Assembly: GCF_002356335.1 (NCBI RefSeq)
Contig: NZ_AP018165.1
Location: 3,906,001-3,970,000, forward strand
Direction: 5' to 3'
From: [Mycobacterium] stephanolepidis
GTDB lineage: Bacteria; Actinomycetota; Actinomycetes; Mycobacteriales; Mycobacteriaceae
Length of the DNA: 64,000 bases
Position numbers and translations under genes: made by a program. Numbering within the stretch: position 1 is the stretch's first letter; each line of letters begins with the position of its first letter. The notes under the pieces are model-generated. The model saw only the letters and a program-made list of their open reading frames with translations. It was not told the origin of the DNA and did no database searches. This document shows positions 39,042 to 48,740 of this stretch, piece by piece.

Positions 39042-40256
39042 CTACCGTCCTGCTCGTACGTTGGAAAGGGGGTTCTCGTCGCACGCGCGCGAGGGGGGCC
39101 GGCGTGTCAGGGTCAACACAACAGGGCCCGAGGCCGGGCCGCGCTTGCCCTTCGAATGCGAGTGGTCCCCAATGGGTTTGGGCACGATGCGATCTGCGGC
39201 CAGGGCCGCCTCGCCGTAACCCTGTACGCATTCCGGGTCGGGTCCATCCATCGGCAACCCGGTGAAGAACTTCGCCGCCATGCAGCCACCCCGGCAGCTG
39301 TCGTAATGTCCACAGCTGCCGCACGCACCCGCGGACTGCGGTTCGCGTAGCTCGTTGAACAACCGTGAGTGCTTCCACACCTCGTCAAATCCGCCATCCG
39401 ACACCACATTTCCGGCCATGAACCGGTCGTGGATGGCGAATGGGCATGCGTATACATCACCCACCGGATCGATCAGGCACACCACCCGGCCGGCACCGCA
39501 CATGTTCAGACCTGGCAAACCGCCGGAGCCATCGCCGTATGCCGACAGATGGAAGAAGGAATCACCCGTGAGCACCCGCTCACCGTTGAGCACCAGCCAG
39601 TCGTACAACTGACGCTGCTGCGCCGGGGTGGGGTGCAGCTCGTCCCACACGTCGGCGCCCCGTCCGGAGGGCCGCAGCCGCGTAATCCGCAGTGTCGCAC
39701 CGTATTTTGCAGCCAGATCCGCGAACTCGTCGAGTTGGTCCACGTTGTGACGGGTGACCACCACCGAGATCTTGGCGTCCTTGAAGCCTGCGGCAGCCAG
39801 ATTCTCCAGCGCGCGCACCGCCATGGCGAACGATCCCGCGCCACGCACGGCGTCGTTCACCTCTGCGGTCGCACCATCTAGCGAGATCTGCACATCGACG
39901 TAATCGCTCGCGGCCAGCCGCGCCGCCACCTCCTCGGTGATACGTACGCCATTGGTCGAGAACTTGACCCCCACGTGGTGCTCTGTCGCATAGTCCACGA
40001 GCTCCCAAAAGTCTGAGCGCACAGTGGGTTCGCCGCCACCGATGTTGACGTAGAACACCTGCATGCGTTCGAGCTCGTCGATGATGCCCTTACACTGCGC
40101 GGTGGACAACTCGCGCGGGTCACGCTTGCCCGACGATGACAGGCAGTGCACACACGACAGGTTGCAGGCGTAGGTCAGTTCCCAGGTGAGGCAGATGGGA
40201 GCATCCAGTCCCTGTTCGAACTGATCCACCAGGCGGGGTACAGCGGGAGCGCTCAT
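39042..40256 (-). CDS. mftC: Mycofactocin radical SAM maturase MftC
   Basis: 404 residues from the ATG at 40256, one base shared with the mftB stop. Radical SAM cluster CNLSCVHC with Cys 31, 35 and 38; then VNIGGGEPTVRSDFWELVDYA and the SPASM domain (MCGAGRVVCLIDPVGDVYACPF ... GACGSCGHYDSCRGGC ... DPEC) binding two auxiliary Fe-S clusters. Decarboxylates the C-terminal Tyr of MftA and forms the Val-Tyr C-C crosslink. The C-terminal about 45 residues (HSHSKGKRGPASGPVV...) are variable. Confidence 0.97.
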   Translation of the reverse strand: MSAPAVPRLVDQFEQGLDAPICLTWELTYACNLSCVHCLSSSGKRDPRELSTAQCKGIIDELERMQVFYVNIGGGEPTVRSDFWELVDYATEHHVGVKFSTNGVRITEEVAARLAASDYVDVQISLDGATAEVNDAVRGAGSFAMAVRALENLAAAGFKDAKISVVVTRHNVDQLDEFADLAAKYGATLRITRLRPSGRGADVWDELHPTPAQQRQLYDWLVLNGERVLTGDSFFHLSAYGDGSGGLPGLNMCGAGRVVCLIDPVGDVYACPFAIHDRFMAGNVVSDGGFDEVWKHSRLFNELREPQSAGACGSCGHYDSCRGGCMAAKFFTGLPMDGPDPECVQGYGEAALAADRIVPKPIGDHSHSKGKRGPASGPVVLTLTRRPPSRACDENPLSNVRAGR

Positions 40257-40558
40257 CAAGCGTCCTCTCGGGTCACGATCATCGTCGAATCCGCCAGCAC
40301 GGCCAGGGCCCGCTGGTACGCAGCAGCCTGACTGTCCTCGACACCGGCGGCGCGCCAAGCACTCTCAGCGCTGGTGTGGTCGGGAAGTGATTGCACGATC
40401 TGCAGCAGCGTGCGGTTTTTCAGGAAGGACAGCTTGCGGGTGCCGAAGTGGTAGAGCAGCGCCCCAAACGGCTCCGGGCGCAACGACACCTGGGGGTGCA
40501 ACTGCCAGGGCCGGGTCCAATCAAAGCCGGCGGGCGCCTCGTCAATCATGGCGCTCAT
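40256..40558 (-). CDS. mftB: Mycofactocin precursor chaperone MftB
   Basis: 100 residues (97 if the second ATG at 40549 is used). PqqD-like RiPP recognition element that presents MftA to MftC: WQLHPQVSLRPEPFGALLYHFGTRKLSFLKNRTLLQIVQSLPDHTSAESAWRAAGVEDSQAAAYQRALAVLADSTMI. Located between mftA and mftC as in all mycofactocin loci; 14 bases from the mftA stop. Confidence 0.93.
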   Translation of the reverse strand: MSAMIDEAPAGFDWTRPWQLHPQVSLRPEPFGALLYHFGTRKLSFLKNRTLLQIVQSLPDHTSAESAWRAAGVEDSQAAAYQRALAVLADSTMIVTREDA

Positions 40559-40572
40559 CGAGGTGGGGCGTC

Positions 40573-40677
40573 TCAGTAGACGCCGCACATCCCGTCGATC
40601 GAGACCTCTTCGACCAGCGATTCCTGTACCAACTCGGTGTCGGTGGTCTGTCCGGCGACAGTGGTGGGCTCGGCCAT
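40573..40677 (-). CDS. mftA: Mycofactocin precursor peptide MftA
   Basis: 34-residue RiPP precursor: an N-terminal leader of about 25 residues and the invariant C-terminal core IDGMCGVY, whose final Val33-Tyr34 becomes the cofactor. The start is the ATG at 40677, preceded by AAGGGAG. The longer open frame upstream has no ribosome site. First gene of the mft operon. Confidence 0.95.
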   Translation of the reverse strand: MAEPTTVAGQTTDTELVQESLVEEVSIDGMCGVY

Positions 40678-40719
40678 CTGTTCACTCCCTTGTGAGTCTG
40701 GACTGTGGCAACGATCACG

Positions 40720-40725
40720 ATAATA
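40720..40725 (-). promoter_or_regulatory. -10 element of the mft operon
   Basis: TATTAT on the minus strand, 5 of 6 to TATAAT, giving a leader of about 35 bases to mftA. No good -35 lies 16-18 bases upstream, as expected for a promoter controlled by a regulator. The divergent mftR and its likely operator share this 100-base gap; no clean palindrome was found for MftR. Confidence 0.5.
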
Positions 40726-40777
40726 ATGGCATCGAGTGCAGAAAGGGAAGAGGGTGGCAGAAAATGGCACAGTTCTC

Positions 40778-41374
40778 ATGAGTGCGCAGCCGGCGCGCGT
40801 GGGACGGCGCCCTTCGACAACCCGGGATGAGATCACCGCAGTTGCCATGGCGCTGTTCGCGCAGCGCAACTTCGACGATGTGAGCGTCGACGACATCGCC
40901 GCCGCGGCCGGTATCGCCCGGCGTACGGTGTTTCGGTACTACAGCTCCAAGAACGCAATCGTGTGGGGAGACTTCGACTCCCACCTTGAGGTGATGCGTG
41001 CATTGCTGGAACAGACGCCGGACACGGTGGACATCAGTACCGCCCTGCGCCAGGCATTGCTGACATTCAACGACTTTCCGGCCGACGAGACCCCGCGCCA
41101 CCGCATGCGGATGCGGCTGATCTTGGAAATCCCTGCGTTACAGGCGTACTCGATGCTGATGTACACCGGCTGGCGCGATGTCATCGCGCAGTTCGTGGCC
41201 ACACGCACCGGCACCGATCCCGGCACCCTCTTACCGCAGACCGTTGCCTGGACCCTGCTCGGAGTGGCACTCGCGGCGTACGAACAATGGCTCGCCGACG
41301 AGTCCGCCACGCTCACCACACTGCTCGGCAAGGGCCTCGATGCCGCCGAGGTGGGCCTGCGCGGGCTGGGCTGA
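40778..41374 (+). CDS. mftR: Mycofactocin regulator MftR (TetR family)
   Basis: 198 residues from ATG 40778 ([15 protein letters not shown]); GTGs at 40754 and 40736 are in frame and cannot be excluded. The N-terminal HTH is [54 protein letters not shown]. The C-terminal ligand domain matches the MftR subfamily; acyl-CoA has been reported as an effector in a relative. Divergently transcribed from mftA, the standard arrangement for repressing the mft operon. Confidence 0.93.
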   Translation: MSAQPARVGRRPSTTRDEITAVAMALFAQRNFDDVSVDDIAAAAGIARRTVFRYYSSKNAIVWGDFDSHLEVMRALLEQTPDTVDISTALRQALLTFNDFPADETPRHRMRMRLILEIPALQAYSMLMYTGWRDVIAQFVATRTGTDPGTLLPQTVAWTLLGVALAAYEQWLADESATLTTLLGKGLDAAEVGLRGLG

Positions 41375-41398
41375 GCTCGCGGGCGGAAGGAACAGGCG

Positions 41399-42589
41399 CT
41401 ACTCCAGCACGTCGGCGATGGGCGTTCCTGCGGCGATCTTGGCCCGCATCTTCATCACCGGGCCGGCCATCCCGCAGCCGACGACCCCGGTGAGCACACC
41501 ATCGCGTTCCAGATATGCCAGGAATTTCCGGCCGTCATCGGAAATGAGATGCACGGTATCCGCGTCGCCGAGATGTCCGAGCGACTGGATCTTCACGTCG
41601 TACTGATCGCTCCAAAAGTACGGCACGGCAGCCGCATTCGCCGCCGGCTCCTGACCGAGTAAGGCGGGTACGAGCGCGCGGACTTGATCGGCGACATTGC
41701 TCCAATGCTCCACCCGGCTGGGGCGGCCGTCAGCATCCGCCCACGCGGCGACATCGCCCAACGCCCAGACATGCGGGGTGCCGGTACGGCCCACCGCATC
41801 GCACACCACGCCGTTGTTCACCTCGACACCCGACCCGTCCAACCAGTCCGTGGCGGGCCGGCTCCCGATACCCAGCACGACGAGATCGGAGTCCAGGCGC
41901 GTGCCGTCGGACAAGGTGACGGACTGAACCCGCCCGTCTCCCTCGACCGCGTCTACGCCCACTCCCACCCGAACGTCGACGCCCTCATTGCGATGCAGCC
42001 GGGCAACCAGGTCGCCGAGCTGCTGTCCGATCGCCGCCAGCAGCGGAGCGGGTTGCGGTTCGACGAGAACCACGTCAACTCCGTTGGCACGCAATGTGGA
42101 TGCGACCTCACACCCGATGAATCCGGCCCCGACCACCACCGCTCGCCGCGCCTTCGCAGCGTCGCCTCGCAGCGCGAAGCTGTCATCGGCGGTACGCAGG
42201 ACGTGGATGCCGTCCAGCTCGGGGAAGGCAGCGATACGCCGGGGAACGAGGCCGGTCGCGATGACGGCCTCTCCGTACTCCAGGGTGCTGCCATCATCCA
42301 GCGTAGCCGTCCGGGCAGCAGGGTCCAGCGCGACCACCTTGGCACCGAGTCGCAGCTCAATCTGCTTCTCGTCGTAAAACTCTCGCGGTTTGAGCACTAC
42401 CGCATCGATTGTCTTCTCTGCATCCCGCAGGACGTCTTTGGACAGCGGCGGACGATCGTAGGGCAAGTGCGCCTCGCTGCTCACGATGGTGATCGGCCCG
42501 GAGAACTCGGCGCGACGCAACTGTTCGGCAGTTCGCACCGCCCCCAGTCCGCCGCCGATGATCAGTACCCCTCGATCCGCATCGCTCAT
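41399..42589 (-). CDS. FAD-dependent ferredoxin-type reductase
   Basis: 396 residues from the ATG at 42589. Two Rossmann domains: GVLIIGGGLGAVRTAEQLRRAEFSGPITIVSSEAHLPYDRPPLSKDVL (FAD) and RRAVVVGAGFIGCEVASTLRANGVDVVLVE (NAD(P)H). GTPHVWALGDVAAW is the second FAD contact, and the C-terminal VPYFWSDQYDVKIQSLGHLGD is typical of BenC/ThcD/Rv0688-type reductases. The electron acceptor is not encoded adjacent. In M. tuberculosis its counterpart also lies beside the mycofactocin regulator and SDR, so a link to that redox system is possible. Convergent with mftR. Confidence 0.9.
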   Translation of the reverse strand: MSDADRGVLIIGGGLGAVRTAEQLRRAEFSGPITIVSSEAHLPYDRPPLSKDVLRDAEKTIDAVVLKPREFYDEKQIELRLGAKVVALDPAARTATLDDGSTLEYGEAVIATGLVPRRIAAFPELDGIHVLRTADDSFALRGDAAKARRAVVVGAGFIGCEVASTLRANGVDVVLVEPQPAPLLAAIGQQLGDLVARLHRNEGVDVRVGVGVDAVEGDGRVQSVTLSDGTRLDSDLVVLGIGSRPATDWLDGSGVEVNNGVVCDAVGRTGTPHVWALGDVAAWADADGRPSRVEHWSNVADQVRALVPALLGQEPAANAAAVPYFWSDQYDVKIQSLGHLGDADTVHLISDDGRKFLAYLERDGVLTGVVGCGMAGPVMKMRAKIAAGTPIADVLE

Positions 42590-42645
42590 GGGTTTCTTCT
42601 TACACGACTGGACACGCGCGCTGTCAGGCCTATCGCCCCTGCCTC

Positions 42646-43098
42646 TTACCCCTGGACCTGCGCGCGGTCCACCAGGTTGGAAAGCACCACGATGCTCTCG
42701 GTGCGGTCGATGTCCCCACTGGCTCGGATGCGTTCCAGCGCACGCTCGAGGTGCTGGATATCGCGTGCCAGTACCCGCAGCATCGCGTCGGAGGTTCCGG
42801 TCACCGTCGCGGCGCTGACTACCTCGGGGATGTCGATCCACGCTCGCCGCAAGGCTTCCGGCGTGATCGTGCCCTGACAGTAGACCTGTACATAGGCCTC
42901 GGTGTTCCAGCCGACGGCAGCGCGATCCACTACGGTGGTGAAGCCCTTGATCACCCCCGTCGCAACCAGCCGGTCGACACGACGCTTGACCGCGGGAGCC
43001 GACAGGTTGACCTCCTCACCGATCTCGGTGAACGTCGCTCGAGCGTTGCGCATCAACAGCGTCACTATCCGCTCATCGGTGGCATCGAGCTCGGCCAT
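42646..43098 (-). CDS. Lrp/AsnC-family transcriptional regulator
   Basis: 150 residues. N-terminal HTH: LDATDERIVTLLMRNARATFTEIGEEVNLSAPAVKRRVDRLVATGVIKGF; C-terminal RAM domain YVQVYCQGTITPEALRRAWIDIPEVVSAATVTGTSDAMLRVLARDIQHLERALERI, which binds an amino-acid effector. Divergent from ddaH-rocD-permease, matching the Rv2324/Rv2323c arrangement of M. tuberculosis, so it likely activates that cassette in response to arginine, ornithine or a related amino acid. Confidence 0.9.
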   Translation of the reverse strand: MAELDATDERIVTLLMRNARATFTEIGEEVNLSAPAVKRRVDRLVATGVIKGFTTVVDRAAVGWNTEAYVQVYCQGTITPEALRRAWIDIPEVVSAATVTGTSDAMLRVLARDIQHLERALERIRASGDIDRTESIVVLSNLVDRAQVQG

Positions 43099-43141
43099 TC
43101 ACGTTCCTCCTCCAGCGATCCCACTCCATACTGCAATAGAA

Positions 43142-43155
43142 TGCCAAATTTGCCA
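43142..43155. promoter_or_regulatory. Candidate Lrp/AsnC operator
   Basis: TGCCAAATTTGCCA is a near-palindrome with an AAATTT core, lying in the 135-base divergent gap between the regulator and ddaH. A-tract cores of this type are usual for Lrp/AsnC sites. Confidence 0.4.
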
Positions 43156-43233
43156 TCTGGACGCAATGAATCGCGGCCATCCGGACAACGCATAGAGATT
43201 GATTGCAGGAATTACCTCTCATACGCTCAGCGC

Positions 43234-44091
43234 ATGACCGTTGTGCACGAGGGTGGACACCCGGCCGGCTCCCCCATCCAACAACCAGACAGAACACCGA
43301 CGACGCGTCACTACGTGATGGTGCCGCCGACGTACTACACCGTCGAATACGCGATCAATCCCTGGATGGACATATCCAATCCGGTCGATCCGACATTGGC
43401 CACCGCCCAGTGGGATGCGTTGCGCGCCACCTACGAACGTCTCGGCCACATGGTGGACCTCCTGCCTCCCGTGGCCGGCCTACCGGACATGGTCTACGCA
43501 GCCAACGGCGGAGTCGTGCTGCGGGGCAACGCCGTTGTCGCACGGTTCACACACGCCGAGCGCGCCGGCGAATCCGCGGCACATGCCGACTGGATGCGTG
43601 TGCACGGGCTGCGCGCCCTGCATACCCGGTACACCAATGAGGGTCAGGGCGACTTCCTGCTGGCGGGCGATGTCATGCTGGCCGGTACGGGTTTCCGCAC
43701 CGACGTCCGGTCTCATGTGGAAGTGGCACGAATGCTCGACATTCCCGTCGTAACACTGGAGCTCGTCGATCCGCGGTTCTATCACCTGGATACCGCCCTG
43801 GCCGTGCTGGATCAGCAGACCGTGGCGTACTACCCGCAGGCGTTCGGTGAAACCTCGCAGGCCCGGCTGCAGTCCATGTACCCCAACGCGATCATCGCCA
43901 GCTCCACCGATGCCTACGTCCTCGGGATGAATGCGGTCTCCGACGGTCGTCACGTCATGCTGCCCGCCGCGGCAACCGGATTCGCCGAACAGCTCCGCGC
44001 TGCCGGATTCGAACCGATCGGTATCGATCTCTCCGAACTTCTCAAGGGTGGCGGTTCCGTGAAATGCTGCACGCTGGAGCTGCACTCGTGA
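43234..44091 (+). CDS. ddaH: Amidinotransferase-fold dimethylargininase / arginine hydrolase
   Basis: 285 residues from ATG 43234; the frame is open upstream through the AsnC gene. Pentein fold with the substrate Asp/Glu segment YTNEGQGDFLLAGDVMLAGTGFRTDVRSH, catalytic His in DPRFYHLDTALAVLD, and nucleophilic Cys in GGGSVKCCTLEL. Annotated homologues are called DDAH (dimethylarginine to citrulline plus dimethylamine), but neighbours rocD and a basic amino-acid permease suggest that arginine itself could be the substrate, giving citrulline or ornithine. The stop overlaps the rocD start (GTGA). Confidence 0.85.
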   Translation: MTVVHEGGHPAGSPIQQPDRTPTTRHYVMVPPTYYTVEYAINPWMDISNPVDPTLATAQWDALRATYERLGHMVDLLPPVAGLPDMVYAANGGVVLRGNAVVARFTHAERAGESAAHADWMRVHGLRALHTRYTNEGQGDFLLAGDVMLAGTGFRTDVRSHVEVARMLDIPVVTLELVDPRFYHLDTALAVLDQQTVAYYPQAFGETSQARLQSMYPNAIIASSTDAYVLGMNAVSDGRHVMLPAAATGFAEQLRAAGFEPIGIDLSELLKGGGSVKCCTLELHS

Positions 44092-45332
44092 CCGTCACGG
44101 AGGCCCCCGGCATGTCACCCGACTCATACAAGAGCGCCGAATACATCGAGTTGGCCGAGCAGTACGGCGCACACAACTATGCGCCGCTACCGGTCGTCGC
44201 CCACCGCGCCGAGGGCGCGTGGATCGAAGACGTGGACGGCAAGCGCTATCTGGATTGTCTGGCCGCCTACTCGGCGGTGAACTTCGGCCACGGGAACCCC
44301 GAGATTCTCGCGGCCGCCCACGCGCAGCTGGACACGGTGACCCTGGTAAGCCGGGCGTTTCATTCGGATCGCCTCGGCAGGTTCTGTCGAGACCTCGCCC
44401 GACTCTGCGGCAAGGGCATGGTGCTGCCGATGAATACCGGGGCCGAGGCGGTGGAAAGTGGCATAAAGGTCGCCCGCAAATGGGGTACCGACGTCAAGGG
44501 AGTGCCCGTCGGTCAAGCCAACATCGTGGTGGCTCACAACAACTTCCACGGCCGGACCATCAGCATCGTAAGCTTCTCCTCCGACGAGACGGCGCGCGGC
44601 GGATTTGGCCCGTTCACTCCAGGCTTCCGCATGGTGCCGTTCGGCGACATCACCGCGCTGGCACGGGCTATCGACGACAACACCGTCGCCGTTCTCCTCG
44701 AACCCATTCAGGGTGAGGCCGGCATCATCATTCCGCCCGACGACTACCTGCCCGCGGTCCGTGCGATGTGCACCGAGAACAATGTGCTGTTCATCGCCGA
44801 CGAGATTCAGGCCGGGCTCGCGCGCACCGGCAGAATGTTTGCGTGCGACCACTGGAACGTGGTCCCGGACGTCTACCTCCTGGGCAAGGCGCTGGGCGGC
44901 GGCGTGGTCCCGGTCTCCGCCGTGGTCGCCGATGTCGATGTGCTCGGCGTGCTGCATCCAGGCGAACACGGCTCCACCTTCGGTGGAAATCCGTTGGCCG
45001 CAGCCATCGGATCGACGGTCGTGGCAATCCTCGAGCGCGGTGAGTTCCAGCGGCGGGCTGCCGTTCTCGGCGGGCACCTGCGACGGCGCCTCGACGCCCT
45101 GATCGGCCATGGCGTCACCGAGGTGCGTTCGCTGGGGCTCTGGGCCGGGGTCGACATCGATCCGAATCTGGCAACCGGAAGACAAATCAGTCTGCGCATG
45201 GCAGAGTGTGGCGTCTTAGTGAAGGACACGCATGGCGCGACTCTCCGGTTTGCACCACCCCTTGTCATCACCGAGGACGAAATCGATTGGGCAGTAGACC
45301 AGTTCGCTGATGCGCTGGCCAAAAGCCGGTAG
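44088..45332 (+). CDS. rocD: Ornithine aminotransferase
   Basis: 414 residues from the GTG at 44088. PLP class-III aminotransferase converting ornithine and 2-oxoglutarate to glutamate semialdehyde and glutamate. LPMNTGAEAVESGIKVARKWG, NNFHGRTISIVSFSSDETARGGFGPFTPGF, LLEPIQGEAGIIIPPDDYLP, FIADEIQAGLARTGRMFACDH and LLGKALGGGVVPVSAVVAD (PLP Lys). Single full-length gene, unlike M. tuberculosis, where rocD is split into two ORFs. Coupled to ddaH by a four-base overlap. Confidence 0.95.
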   Translation: MTVTEAPGMSPDSYKSAEYIELAEQYGAHNYAPLPVVAHRAEGAWIEDVDGKRYLDCLAAYSAVNFGHGNPEILAAAHAQLDTVTLVSRAFHSDRLGRFCRDLARLCGKGMVLPMNTGAEAVESGIKVARKWGTDVKGVPVGQANIVVAHNNFHGRTISIVSFSSDETARGGFGPFTPGFRMVPFGDITALARAIDDNTVAVLLEPIQGEAGIIIPPDDYLPAVRAMCTENNVLFIADEIQAGLARTGRMFACDHWNVVPDVYLLGKALGGGVVPVSAVVADVDVLGVLHPGEHGSTFGGNPLAAAIGSTVVAILERGEFQRRAAVLGGHLRRRLDALIGHGVTEVRSLGLWAGVDIDPNLATGRQISLRMAECGVLVKDTHGATLRFAPPLVITEDEIDWAVDQFADALAKSR

Positions 45333-45357
45333 GTTTCGCCCGGCCCCAGGAGGCACA

Positions 45358-46833
45358 ATGGCACCCTCGTCACCCAGCCTTGCCCAGCAGCTGCTGCGGC
45401 GCCGTCCTACGTCGGGGGCTCCCACGGCCCACGGCGCAGGCGGGCATCTGAGGCAATCGATGGGGACATTCCAACTCACCATGATCGGCGTCGGCGCCAC
45501 GGTGGGCACCGGAATCTTCTTCATCTTGGCCGAATCGGTGCCCAAGGCAGGCCCGGCGGTGATGGCCTCGTTCCTGGTCGCCGGTCTCGCCGCGGGACTG
45601 GCAGCGCTCTGTTACGCCGAGTTGGCCTCCGCGGTACCGGTATCGGGCTCCTCGTTCTCCTACGCGTACACCACCCTGGGCGAGCTGGCGGCGATGGTGG
45701 TGGCCGCCTGTCTGCTGCTGGAGTACGGCGTATCAGCGGCCGCGGTCGCGGTGGGCTGGAGCCAGTATCTCGACAAGCTTCTACTCAACGTCTTCGGATC
45801 GCATCTGCCGCACGCGATCAGCGCCGCCCCCTGGGACAACGTCGATCCTGGAGTACCGCATGCCTGGCTCAATCTGCCGGCGGTGGTCCTGATCGTCATG
45901 TGCGCGATCCTGCTCATCCGCGGAACCAGCGAGTCCGCACTCGTGAACACGGTCATGGTGCTGCTCAAACTCGCCGTTCTGACGGTCTTCGCAATCATCG
46001 CGTTCACCGCGTTTCAGGCGGGCAACTTCTCGGACTTCGCGCCGTTCGGCGTCAGCGGCATCGGCGCCGCGGCCGGAACGATCTTCTTCACCTATGTCGG
46101 ATTGGACACGGTATCCACCGCGGGCGAGGAAGTGAAGGATCCGCAACGCACGATGCCGCGCGCGCTCATCGCCGCACTCCTCATCGTCACCGCCTTCTAT
46201 CTCGTAGTCGCCCTTGCCGCACTCGGCGCGCAGCCGTGGCGGGAGTTCGAGGGGCAGTCCGCCGGCCTGGCCCTGATTCTGGACAAAGTCACCGGAAGTA
46301 CCTCTGCCAGTACCTTCCTCGCAGTCGGCGCGGTCATTTCGATCTTCTCGATCACCCTGGTCTCGATGTACGGCCAGACCCGCATCCTGTTCGCCATCGG
46401 CCGCGATGGCCTGCTGCCCTCGGTCTTCGCACAGGTCAATCCCCGCACGCTGACACCGGTGAACAACACGATCATCGTCGCGATCGTCGTGGGTCTCATG
46501 GCGGCCTTCGTACCCCTGAACAGCCTCGCGAACATGGTCTCGATCGGAACCCTGACTGCGTTCATCGTGGTGTCCATCGGCGTCATCATCCTGCGGGTCC
46601 GAGAACCCGAGCTGCCGCGCGCCTTCCGTGTTCCCGGCTACCCGGTCACCCCGGTTCTTTCCGTGATTGCCTGCGGTTACATTCTGTTCAGCCTGCCCTG
46701 GGTCACGTGGATCGCGTTCGGATCCTGGGTTGTGGTGGTACTGGCGTTTTACCTGGTGTGGGGCCGGCACCACAGCGCGCTAAACGACTTACCCAGCGAC
46801 CCAGCCGAATTGATTGAGGAGCCGGTGCGATGA
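45358..46833 (+). CDS. Cationic amino-acid permease (RocE/CAT-like, APC)
   Basis: 491 residues from ATG 45358, eight bases after CCAGGAGG. About 12-14 predicted helices. LRQSMGTFQLTMIGVGATVGTGIFFILAESVPKAGPAVMASFLVAGLAAGLAALCYAELASAVPVSGSSFSYAYTTLGE is the CAT-type start; FTYVGLDTVSTAGEEVKDPQRTMPRALI is the APC signature. Context with ddaH and rocD and with M. tuberculosis rocE makes arginine or ornithine uptake the best guess. Confidence 0.88.
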   Translation: MAPSSPSLAQQLLRRRPTSGAPTAHGAGGHLRQSMGTFQLTMIGVGATVGTGIFFILAESVPKAGPAVMASFLVAGLAAGLAALCYAELASAVPVSGSSFSYAYTTLGELAAMVVAACLLLEYGVSAAAVAVGWSQYLDKLLLNVFGSHLPHAISAAPWDNVDPGVPHAWLNLPAVVLIVMCAILLIRGTSESALVNTVMVLLKLAVLTVFAIIAFTAFQAGNFSDFAPFGVSGIGAAAGTIFFTYVGLDTVSTAGEEVKDPQRTMPRALIAALLIVTAFYLVVALAALGAQPWREFEGQSAGLALILDKVTGSTSASTFLAVGAVISIFSITLVSMYGQTRILFAIGRDGLLPSVFAQVNPRTLTPVNNTIIVAIVVGLMAAFVPLNSLANMVSIGTLTAFIVVSIGVIILRVREPELPRAFRVPGYPVTPVLSVIACGYILFSLPWVTWIAFGSWVVVVLAFYLVWGRHHSALNDLPSDPAELIEEPVR

Positions 46834-46858
46834 GCCGCTTGCGTGAAGAGCGTCAGAT

Positions 46859-47740
46859 ATGACCGTCGTCGTCGGATATCTCTCGGGCAAGGGCGGCAAG
46901 GGCGCCCTGCACCTGGCTGTCGAATCTGCCCGCGTTCTGGGAACCTCGCTGACGGTCACCACCGTGGTACCGAAGCCATGGACCACACTGTCGAAGGCCA
47001 AGATCGACGCAGAGTACGCACAATGGGCTCAGAAGCTCTCCGACGATTCAAAGTCCGAGGCCGCTGCGTATCTCGAAAAGATCAGCGCCGGAATCGATGT
47101 CACATTCCATAACGTGGCTCATCGCTCGGTGTCCGGCGGGCTCCTGGAAGCAGTCGAGGCATCTGACGCGGATGTACTCGTCGTCGGTTCTGCCTCGGAG
47201 GGAAGCCTTGGGCAAGTGGTGCTGGGCTCCACCGGGGACCGGCTGTTGCATTCCTCCCCCGTTCCACTGGCCATCAGCCCCCGCGGTTACCGCGGTTCGA
47301 AGGCTGGCACCGTCAGCCGTGTCACCTGCGGATACCCCGGCACAGAAGATGCGGTTGACGTTGTACACCAAGCGGTTCGGCTGACACAACGCCTACACGC
47401 GCCACTACGCGTGGTCACCTTCGCCGTACGCGGCCGCACCATGCTCACCGCCGGGGTGGGCCCCGAGGCAGAGGACGCGGTGCTCGCCAGCTGGGTCGCC
47501 CAGTCTGAGGAGGCGCTGGCAGGACTGCGTCGCGACGGAGTGATCGAATCCGAGGTGGAGCTGAAGGTTGTCACCGGGGACAGCTGGGACGACGCCTTGG
47601 ACAATGCCGAATGGCTCGACGGCGAGCTACTGGTGCTCGGCAGCCGCCCCCACAGCACGGTCGCCCGTGTCTTCCTGGGGTCCCGCGCGACCAAGATCGT
47701 CAGGCACAGCCCGGTGCCCGTCGTGGTGATGCCGGGCTAG
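46859..47740 (+). CDS. Universal stress protein, tandem UspA domains
   Basis: 293 residues. Two UspA repeats (about 1-140 and 148-293). The second has the ATP-binding pattern VLGSRPHSTVARVFLGSRATKIVRHSPVPVVVMPG, and the first GSASEGSLGQVVLGSTGDRLLHSSPVPLAISPRG. Starts 25 bases after the permease, so probably a terminal operon gene, as Usp proteins often accompany amino-acid permeases. Convergent with the SDR, seven bases apart. Confidence 0.9.
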   Translation: MTVVVGYLSGKGGKGALHLAVESARVLGTSLTVTTVVPKPWTTLSKAKIDAEYAQWAQKLSDDSKSEAAAYLEKISAGIDVTFHNVAHRSVSGGLLEAVEASDADVLVVGSASEGSLGQVVLGSTGDRLLHSSPVPLAISPRGYRGSKAGTVSRVTCGYPGTEDAVDVVHQAVRLTQRLHAPLRVVTFAVRGRTMLTAGVGPEAEDAVLASWVAQSEEALAGLRRDGVIESEVELKVVTGDSWDDALDNAEWLDGELLVLGSRPHSTVARVFLGSRATKIVRHSPVPVVVMPG

Positions 47741-47747
47741 AGCCGCC

Positions 47748-48596
<849 letters not shown>

Positions 48597-48609
48597 CTAG
48601 CAGCAGTAC

Positions 48610-48623
48610 TAGAACGTGTTCCA
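48610..48623. promoter_or_regulatory. KstR-consensus operator upstream of SDR
   Basis: TAGAACGTGTTCCA matches TnnAACnnGTTnnA at every defined base. On the coding strand it reads AACACGTTCTAGT, sharing AACACGTTCTA with the box at 19544-19557. It lies 41-54 bases upstream of the SDR start. The rest of 48570-48740 shows nothing else. Confidence 0.65.
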
Positions 48624-48740
48624 GATTGAGGACCGCTCAGCGGACAAAAACGAACACTGCCATCAGGAAGGGTGAACCACCGCAAGGCGATCAAGCCTCA
48701 CCCGAGGCGTGCGCCATCACCCCTGAGCCGCGCCTTCCGC

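Noticed and set aside
42751..43233. Upstream extension of the ddaH ORF
   Set aside because: Antisense to the AsnC gene; ddaH homology begins after ATG 43234.
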